Positions 1-5,967 of a stretch of 5,967 nucleotides of DNA are shown here, one piece after another (position 1 is the stretch's first letter; the number at the start of each line of letters is the position of its first letter). Origin of the DNA: Sinorhizobium sp. (GTDB taxonomy: Bacteria > Pseudomonadota > Alphaproteobacteria > Rhizobiales > Rhizobiaceae); NCBI GenBank assembly GCA_031178305.1, contig JAPSJG010000258.1, positions 1-5,967 of the forward strand. The letters are read 5' to 3'. A program made the position numbers and the translations under genes. Below the pieces are notes generated by a model, which saw nothing but the letters and a program-made list of their open reading frames with translations, was not told the DNA's origin and did no database searches.

Positions 1-831
1 CTCTATTATCGCAAAGATTACCTGGAGCAGGCCGGGTTCAAGCCCGAGGACATGCAGAACATCACCTGGGATCGTTTCATTGAGATCGGCCAGCAGGTCG
101 AGGCCAAGACCGGCAAGAAGATGATGGGCCTCGACCCGAACGATGCCGGTATCGTCCGCATCATGATGCAATCGGCCGGGCAATGGTATTTCGACAAGGA
201 GGGCAAGCCGAACATCACCGGCAATGCGGCGCTGAAGGCGGCGCTCGAGACGGTCGGTAAGATCACGTCCACAAATATCTACAAGCCGGCCAACGGCTGG
301 TCCGACTGGGTCGCCACCTTCACCTCCGGCGACGTCGCGGCGGTCGTGACCGGCGTTTGGATCACCGGCACCATCAAGGCGCAGCCGGACCAGGCCGGCA
401 AATGGGGCGTGGCGCCGATACCGGCGCTTGTCGTCGACGGCGCGACCCATGCCTCCAACCTTGGCGGTTCGAGCTGGTACGTGCTCGAAAGCTCGGAGGA
501 GAAGGCCGAGGCGATCGACTTCCTGAACGAGATCTACGGCAAGGACATCGACTTCTACCAGACTATCCTGCAGGACCGCGGCGCCGTCGGCTCGCTGCTC
601 GCCGCCCGGGGCGGCGCAGCCTACGAGGAGGCCGACCCGTTCTTCGGCGGCGAGAAGGTCTGGCAGAACTTCTCCGACTGGCTGGCGAAGGTACCGTCGG
701 TCAACTACGGTGTCTTCACCAATGAGGCGGACCTTGCGGTCACCGCGCAGCTGCCGGCGCTCACCCAAGGCATGCCGATCGACGAAGTGCTGAAAGCGAT
801 CGACGCCGAGATCAGCGGTCAGATCCAGTAA
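1..831 (+). CDS. lacE: Lactose-binding periplasmic protein LacE of an ABC transporter (5' truncated by window edge)
   Basis: This is the C-terminal 276 residues of a family 1 extracellular solute-binding protein, the periplasmic receptor that hands sugar to the membrane permeases. The frame is open from base 1 and the first in-frame ATG (base 52) is internal, since the sequence before it, LYYRKDYLEQAGF, is the conserved segment found well inside such proteins. Family members are about 420 residues, so roughly 145 residues, including the signal peptide, lie upstream. Other family-typical stretches are VWITGTIKAQ followed by GKWGVAPIPAL in mid-fragment, NLGGSSWYVLESS (a sugar-binding loop type), and an aromatic-rich section with FFGGEKVWQNFSDW near the C-terminus. 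It stops at TAA 829-831, 81 bases before lacF. The lactose assignment rests on gene order with lacFGZK. The protein family alone would only say 'sugar-binding'. No frameshift or internal stop is seen. Confidence 0.9.
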   Translation, partial: LYYRKDYLEQAGFKPEDMQNITWDRFIEIGQQVEAKTGKKMMGLDPNDAGIVRIMMQSAGQWYFDKEGKPNITGNAALKAALETVGKITSTNIYKPANGWSDWVATFTSGDVAAVVTGVWITGTIKAQPDQAGKWGVAPIPALVVDGATHASNLGGSSWYVLESSEEKAEAIDFLNEIYGKDIDFYQTILQDRGAVGSLLAARGGAAYEEADPFFGGEKVWQNFSDWLAKVPSVNYGVFTNEADLAVTAQLPALTQGMPIDEVLKAIDAEISGQIQ

Positions 832-857
832 CGCAGGAGCGTTACCCTTCACTGCCG

Positions 858-884
858 TGGCCGTGGCGGCTTCAGCCACGGCCA
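858..884 (+). promoter_or_regulatory. Intercistronic stem-loop between lacE and lacF
   Basis: A perfect 10-bp inverted repeat (TGGCCGTGGC at 858-867, GCCACGGCCA at 875-884) flanks a 7-base loop (868-874). It sits in the only non-coding gap of the window, 26 bases after the lacE stop and 28 bases before the lacF ATG. No T-run follows it, so it is not a standard intrinsic terminator. In other binding-protein operons (for example malE-malF), hairpins at this place protect the upstream mRNA from 3' exonucleases or reduce read-through, giving more binding protein than permease. That role is inferred here. The structure itself is seen directly in the bases. Confidence 0.7.
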
Positions 885-901
885 ATGACTTCCGTTATCC
901 A

Positions 902-906
902 AGAGG
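902..906 (+). promoter_or_regulatory. Ribosome binding site of lacF (decides the start)
   Basis: AGAGG lies 6 bases before ATG 913, a good Shine-Dalgarno spacing. An in-frame TTG at 907 directly abuts this motif and could not use it, so the ATG at 913 is the better start although the TTG gives a slightly longer reading frame. Confidence 0.7.
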
Positions 907-912
907 TTGACG

Positions 913-1812
913 ATGGTTCACGCGCGCCGCGGCGGCATCGGCCGATATTACGACGTCAATGGCTGGCTCTTCGTCGCGCCGGCGCTCAGTCTGATCGCGC
1001 TTTTCATGGTCTACCCGATTCTGTGGTCGCTCTGGATGTCCTTCCAGTCCGGCCGCGGCATGATGATGAAATTCGCCGGCTTCGCGAACATCATCCGCCT
1101 CTGGAACGATCCGGTCTTCCTCAAGGCACTCACCAACACGATGACCTATTTCGTCGTGCAGGTGCCGATCATGATTCTGCTTGCGCTGATCCTCGCCTCG
1201 CTCCTCAACAATCCACGGCTCACCGGCCGAGGCTTCTTCCGCACCGCGATCTTCCTGCCCTGCGTCACCTCCCTCGTCGCCTATTCCGTGCTGTTCAAGG
1301 GCATGTTCGCGCCCGACGGCATCGTCAATTCGACGCTCCAGGCGATCGGCCTCATTGCCTCGCCCATTCCGTGGCTCACGCATCCCTTCTGGGCGAAGAC
1401 CCTCGTCATCATTGCGATCACTTGGCGTTGGACCGGCTACAACATGATCTTCTACCTTGCCGCCCTGCAGAACATCGACAAATCGATCTACGAGGTCGCC
1501 CGCATCGACGGCGTGCCGGCCTGGGCGCGCTTCACCCATATCACCATTCCGCTCCTGAAGCCGGTCATCCTGTTCACGACGGTGATTTCGACGATCGGCA
1601 CGCTGCAGCTCTTCGACGAGGTCTATAACCTGACCGAAGGCAAGGGCGGGCCCTCCAACGCGACGCTGACGCTCTCGCTCTATATCTATAATCTCACCTT
1701 CCGCTTCATGCCGAGTTTCGGCTATGCGGCGACGGTCTCCTACGTCATCGTCGTGCTCGTCGCATTGCTCGCCGCCCTGCAGTTCTATCTGGCAAGGGAG
1801 CGCGAGCGATGA
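913..1812 (+). CDS. lacF: Lactose ABC transporter permease LacF (MalF-like, CUT1 family)
   Basis: This is a 299-residue inner-membrane permease, one half of the translocation channel for lactose import. Six hydrophobic segments are visible at about residues 17-42, 76-99, 111-132, 162-184, 216-234 and 271-294. The cytoplasmic EAA loop that docks on the ATPase is at 194-217, beginning EVARIDGVPAWARF and ending in IPLLKP with the conserved glycine at 200. The long periplasmic insert of E. coli MalF is absent, as is normal for rhizobial CUT1 permeases. The length matches the roughly 298 residues of known LacF proteins. The start at ATG 913 was chosen because AGAGG is properly spaced upstream. The gene follows lacE after a hairpin-containing gap. 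Its stop codon overlaps the lacG start (ATGA, 1809-1812), which implies translational coupling and equal output of the two permeases. The specific substrate is inferred from the adjacent beta-galactosidase and the operon order. Confidence 0.93.
   Translation: MVHARRGGIGRYYDVNGWLFVAPALSLIALFMVYPILWSLWMSFQSGRGMMMKFAGFANIIRLWNDPVFLKALTNTMTYFVVQVPIMILLALILASLLNNPRLTGRGFFRTAIFLPCVTSLVAYSVLFKGMFAPDGIVNSTLQAIGLIASPIPWLTHPFWAKTLVIIAITWRWTGYNMIFYLAALQNIDKSIYEVARIDGVPAWARFTHITIPLLKPVILFTTVISTIGTLQLFDEVYNLTEGKGGPSNATLTLSLYIYNLTFRFMPSFGYAATVSYVIVVLVALLAALQFYLARERER
1794..1800 (+). promoter_or_regulatory. Ribosome binding site of lacG inside lacF
   Basis: AAGGGAG lies within the last codons of lacF, 8 bases before the lacG ATG at 1809. 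It supports that start, which overlaps the lacF stop by the ATGA motif. Confidence 0.65.
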
Positions 1813-2627
1813 AAAACCCGGCACGCGCCGCATCGGCCGTCCTGACCTACGGCTTCGTCGGCCTGATGGCCTTCCTCTCCATCTTCCCCTTCATCTGGAT
1901 GGTCCTCGGCGCCACCAACTCGTCGATCGACATCATCAAGGGCAGACTCGCGCCCGGCGAGGCACTCGCAGCCAACGTCGCCAAGTTCTTCACTCAGGTG
2001 AATGCGCCGCTCGTCTTCTGGAATTCGGCGAAGGTCGCGATCCTCGCAACCGTGCTCACCCTCGCTGTCTCTTCGCTCGCCGGCTACGGCTTCGAGATGT
2101 TCCGCTCGCGCCGGCGCGAAGGCCTCTACCGGGCCATGCTGCTCACGCTGATGATCCCGTTTGCGGCGCTGATGATCCCGCTCTTCATCATGATGGGCAA
2201 GGCGGGTCTCATCAACACGCATGTGGCCGTGGTGCTGCCGACGATCGGCTCGGCCTTCATCGTCTTCTATTTCCGCCAGAGCACCGAGGCGTTCCCGTCC
2301 GAACTGCGCGACGCAGCGAAGGTCGATGGCCTGAAGGAGTGGCAGATCTTTCTCTATATCTATGTGCCGGTGATGCGCTCGACCTATGCGGCGGCCTTCA
2401 TCATCGTCTTCATGACCGCCTGGAACAACTATCTCTGGCCGCTTATCGTGCTGCAGTCGAACGAGACCAAGACGATCACGCTGGTCATTTCATCGCTCGC
2501 CTCAGCCTACTACCCCGACTACGGCGTGGTGATGGTCGGCACCATTCTGGCGACGCTCCCGACGCTCGCCGTCTTCTTCTTCATGCAACGCCAGTTCGTC
2601 CAGGGCATGCTGGGCTCAGTCAAATAG
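1809..2627 (+). CDS. lacG: Lactose ABC transporter permease LacG (MalG-like, CUT1 family)
   Basis: This is a 272-residue inner-membrane permease, the partner of LacF in the channel heterodimer. Hydrophobic segments are visible at about residues 11-34, 70-93, 108-128, 138-155, 190-212 and 238-259. The EAA loop is at 165-188 (ELRDAAKVDGLKEWQIF, then a YVPVMR ending) with its conserved glycine at 174. It contacts LacK at the cytoplasmic face. The C-terminus reads RQFVQGMLGSVK, the short tail typical of MalG-type subunits. The length agrees with the roughly 273 residues of known LacG. The ATG at 1809 overlaps the lacF TGA and has AAGGGAG upstream. The gene ends at TAG 2625-2627, only 8 bases before the favoured lacZ start. 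No disruption is seen. Lactose specificity is inferred from context. The permease family assignment is clear from sequence. Confidence 0.93.
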   Translation: MKNPARAASAVLTYGFVGLMAFLSIFPFIWMVLGATNSSIDIIKGRLAPGEALAANVAKFFTQVNAPLVFWNSAKVAILATVLTLAVSSLAGYGFEMFRSRRREGLYRAMLLTLMIPFAALMIPLFIMMGKAGLINTHVAVVLPTIGSAFIVFYFRQSTEAFPSELRDAAKVDGLKEWQIFLYIYVPVMRSTYAAAFIIVFMTAWNNYLWPLIVLQSNETKTITLVISSLASAYYPDYGVVMVGTILATLPTLAVFFFMQRQFVQGMLGSVK

Positions 2628-2629
2628 GA
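2626..2629 (+). promoter_or_regulatory. Ribosome binding site of lacZ, overlapping the lacG stop
   Basis: AGGA spans the last two bases of the lacG TAG stop. Two consecutive ATG codons follow, at 2633 and 2636. The spacing is 3 bases to the first and 6 bases to the second, which favours 2636, although initiation at 2633 would only add one methionine. Confidence 0.5.
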
Positions 2630-2635
2630 ACGATG

Positions 2636-4890
2636 ATGCGCTCTGTTACTTCCTTCAACGATTCGTGGGTCTTCGCCGAAGGCTTCGCAGATGCCGCGAC
2701 GCTCAGGAGCGGACAGCCGGTAAGCCTGCCGCACAATGCCGTCGAGCTGCCCTTCAACTATTTCGATGAGACGTGCTACCAGCGCGCTTTCACCTATCAG
2801 AAGGTCATCGCCTGGGGTCCCGAATTCCATGGCCGCGAGGTCTCGCTGGTCTTCGATGCGGCGATGGCCGATGCCGTCGTTTATCTCAACGGCGAGGAGA
2901 TCATCGCCCATAAGGACGGCTACACGCCCTTCGAAGCGCGCCTCACCGGCAAGCTTCGCGAGGGCGAAAATCTGATCACGGTCAAGATCGACGGCAGCGA
3001 GAACCCGGAGATCCCGCCCTTCGGCGGCCGCATCGATTACCTCACCTATGCAGGGATCTATCGCGACGTCTGGCTGAAGATCACCGACGCGGTCTCGATC
3101 GCGAATATCAAGATCGAAACCGGCGACGTTCTGAGCGACACCAAAACCGTTTCCGTCCGCTGCGATCTCACCAATCCGCAAGGCCTTGCCGTGACCGGCA
3201 GCGTAACGGCGCTCCTCAGAAACGCCGATGGAGAACTGATCGCCGAGGCGATCGGCGAGACCCGTGGTGAGAGCGTCACGCTCGACATGATCGGCCTTAA
3301 CGGGCTTTCCTTGTGGGACATCGACGATCCTGTGCTCTACCAGATGGAAGTCCAGCTCCGGACGGACCACGGCCGCGACATCTACACATCGCATTTCGGA
3401 TTCCGTACCGCGGAATTTACCGCGGAGGGCTTCCGGCTCAATGGCCGGCCGCTGAAGATCCGCGGCCTCAACCGCCACCAGGCGTTCCCCTATGTCGGCT
3501 ATGCAATGGGGCGCACGGCGCAGGAGCGCGATGCGGAGATCCTGAAGCAAAGGCTTCACTGCAATCTCGTCCGCACCTCGCATTACCCGCAATCGAAATG
3601 GTTCCTCGACCATTGCGACCGCATCGGCCTCCTCGTCTTTGAGGAGATTCCCGGCTGGCAGCACATCGGCGGCGAGGAATGGCAACAGGAAGCGATCCGA
3701 AACGTCCGCCGGATGATCGAGCGCGACTGGAATCACCCCTCGATCGTCATCTGGGGCGTGCGCATCAACGAGTCCCAGGATTCCCACAATTTTTATGTCG
3801 AGACCAACCGCCTGGCCCGCGAGCTCGACCCGACACGGCAGACCGGCGGCGTGCGCTACATAACCGACAGCGAGTTCCTCGAAGACGTCTATACTATGAA
3901 CGACTTCATCCTCGGCAACGAGGAACTGCCGGGCTCCAATCGCCCGCGCACACCGCTTCGCCCTCAGCAGGAATGCACCGGCCTCACCCGCAAAGTGCCC
4001 TACCTCATCACCGAATTCGGCGGCCACATGTATCCGACGAAGATCTACGATCAGGAGCAGCGGCAAGCCGAGCATGTTCGGCGGCATCTCGAGGTGCTGA
4101 ACGCAGCCCATGGCGCCCCGAGCATTTCGGGCGCGATCGGCTGGTGCATGTTCGACTACAACACCCACAAGGATTTCGGCTCCGGCGACCGGATCTGCTA
4201 CCACGGCGTGATGGACATGTTCCGAGAGCCGAAATTCGCCGCTTACGTCTATGCGAGCCAGTGCGACCCGTCGGAAGAGGTGGTGATGAAGCCTGTCACC
4301 TTCTGGGCACGCGGCGAGCGCAATATCGGCGGCGTGCTGCCGCTGATCGTGCTCACCAACTGCGACGAGGTCGAGCTGAAATACGGCTCTCTCACAAAAC
4401 GCGTCGGCCCGGACCGCGAGAACTTCCCTCACCTGCCGCATCCGCCCATCGTCATCGACCACCGCCACTTCACCAAGGACGAGCTCGGCGTCTGGGGCAT
4501 GAAGTGGGAGAGTGCGGAATTCACCGGCTTCATCGCCGGCAAGACGGTCGCCAACCTCCGAATGGTCGCCGATCCCGTGCCGATGACGCTGAAGCTTGAC
4601 GCCGACAGCGGCTCGATCCGCGCCGAGGGTCGTGATAGCGTGCGGGTGATCGTTCGCGCGCTCGACCAGGTCGGCAATGTCCTGCCCTTCCTCAATGATG
4701 CCGTCGATGTCACAGTCCAGGGGCCGGCGCGCCTCATCGGGCCTTCGCGCCTCGTCTTCCAAGGCGGTTCGACCGGCTTCTGGCTGGAATCGACCGGCAC
4801 CGCCGGTGATATTCTCGTCTCCGTGGCCTCATCGCGCCTTGGGACGACGAAGCTCAAATTTTCCGCCGTTGCCGAAGGAGCGGCAACGGC

Positions 4891-4894
<4 letters not shown>
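2636..4894 (+). CDS. lacZ: Beta-galactosidase LacZ, compact glycoside hydrolase family 2 type
   Basis: This 752-residue GH2 enzyme hydrolyses terminal beta-galactosides such as lactose to galactose and glucose. There is no signal peptide, so it acts in the cytoplasm on sugar imported by LacEFGK. In order it shows an N-terminal jelly-roll sugar-binding domain (about 1-150, with GGRIDYLTYAGIYRDVWL at 130-147), an immunoglobulin-like domain (about 151-258) and a TIM barrel (about 260-545). Barrel marks are GLNRHQAFP (277-285), NLVRTSHYP (310-318), the acid/base site NHPSIVIWGVRINES with Glu379, and the nucleophile site LITEFGG with Glu460. The tail (about 650-735, RAEGRDSVRVIVRALDQ onward) resembles the C-terminal Ig-like domain of compact GH2 enzymes. 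The large C-terminal domain of the 1023-residue E. coli LacZ is missing, as in the roughly 750-residue LacZ of Agrobacterium and S. meliloti LacZ1. The start is ATG 2636 by ribosome-site spacing; ATG 2633 is an alternative. Its stop overlaps the lacK start. Beta-glucuronidase or beta-mannosidase activity is the main alternative from fold alone, but operon context argues for galactosidase. Confidence 0.92.
4865..4890 (+). promoter_or_regulatory. Stem-loop presenting the lacK ribosome binding site in its loop
   Basis: GCCGTTGCCG (4865-4874) and CGGCAACGGC (4881-4890) are perfect reverse complements and form a 10-bp GC-rich stem. The 6-base loop (4875-4880) is exactly AAGGAG, the lacK Shine-Dalgarno sequence, and the stem ends at the base before the lacK ATG (4891). 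The whole element is also lacZ coding sequence (residues 744-752). A ribosome finishing lacZ would melt the stem, so the structure could couple lacK translation to lacZ translation. When closed, the stem may hinder access to the start codon while leaving the ribosome site in the loop. The pairing is seen directly; the function is inferred. No T-run follows, so it is not a terminator. Confidence 0.65.
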
Positions 4895-5964
<1,070 letters not shown>

Positions 5965-5967
5965 CCG

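Noticed and set aside
907..912. TTG at 907 as the lacF start
   Set aside because: It directly abuts the AGAGG motif with no spacer, whereas ATG 913 has a 6-base spacing and gives the usual LacF length.
895..1833. Long minus-strand open frame opposite lacF
   Set aside because: It is very rich in Arg, Asp, Glu and His, the usual signature of the antisense of a hydrophobic membrane protein gene, and no family motif is visible.
1724..2632. N-terminal extension of the lacZ frame upstream through lacG (a frame of 1056 codons)
   Set aside because: The extra 300 or so residues are Arg/His-rich out-of-frame translation of lacF and lacG. Homology to GH2 begins only after the ATGs at 2633/2636, which have a ribosome site.
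3405..3426. Direct repeat TACCGCGGA twice, 12 bases apart, in lacZ
   Set aside because: It encodes ordinary GH2 residues in frame (two TAE-type segments), shows no further copies, and is most simply chance codon repetition.
2519..4762. A 747-codon open frame on the minus strand opposite lacZ
   Set aside because: It lies antisense to a clear GH2 gene. Its open state follows from the GC-rich third positions of lacZ codons, its composition is unlike a folded protein family I know, and there is no support for a separate start.
4793..4807. Short inverted repeat ACCGGC / GCCGGT with a 3-base loop inside lacZ
   Set aside because: A 6-bp GC-rich palindrome with a tiny loop is expected by chance in this GC-rich coding sequence, and it is not near a gene boundary or T-run.

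Overview
The window is one uninterrupted plus-strand operon fragment of high-GC alphaproteobacterial DNA. Codon use is rich in GC-ending codons throughout. Gene order, protein sizes and sequence motifs match the rhizobial/agrobacterial lactose operon lacE-lacF-lacG-lacZ-lacK, known from Agrobacterium radiobacter and Sinorhizobium meliloti. The source is therefore most likely a member of the Rhizobiaceae (Sinorhizobium, Rhizobium or Agrobacterium type). Species and replicon cannot be told from the sequence alone.

Layout: 1-831 is the 3' two thirds of lacE, the periplasmic sugar-binding protein, whose start and signal peptide lie upstream of the window. 832-912 is the only sizeable intercistronic gap; it carries a perfect 10-bp stem-loop and the lacF ribosome binding site. 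913-1812 is lacF and 1809-2627 is lacG, the two CUT1-type inner-membrane permeases, joined by an ATGA overlap. 2636-4894 is lacZ, a compact 752-residue family GH2 beta-galactosidase without a signal peptide. 4891-5964 is lacK, the MalK-type ATPase, joined to lacZ by a second ATGA overlap. The window ends 3 bases after the lacK stop, so any terminator or following gene is outside. The operon promoter and any regulator gene (normally upstream of lacE) are also outside.

How the genes work together: LacE captures a galactoside such as lactose in the periplasm. The LacF-LacG heterodimer forms the membrane channel, a LacK dimer drives import by ATP hydrolysis, and LacZ cleaves the imported disaccharide in the cytoplasm. 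This replaces the proton-symport plus LacZ arrangement of enteric bacteria.

I see no mobile element, CRISPR array, RNA gene or new defence-like system. The most unusual signals are two perfect RNA hairpins. One lies between lacE and lacF, where differential expression of binding protein over permease would be expected. The other is a 10-bp stem whose six-base loop is exactly the AAGGAG ribosome binding site of lacK, with the stem abutting the lacK ATG.
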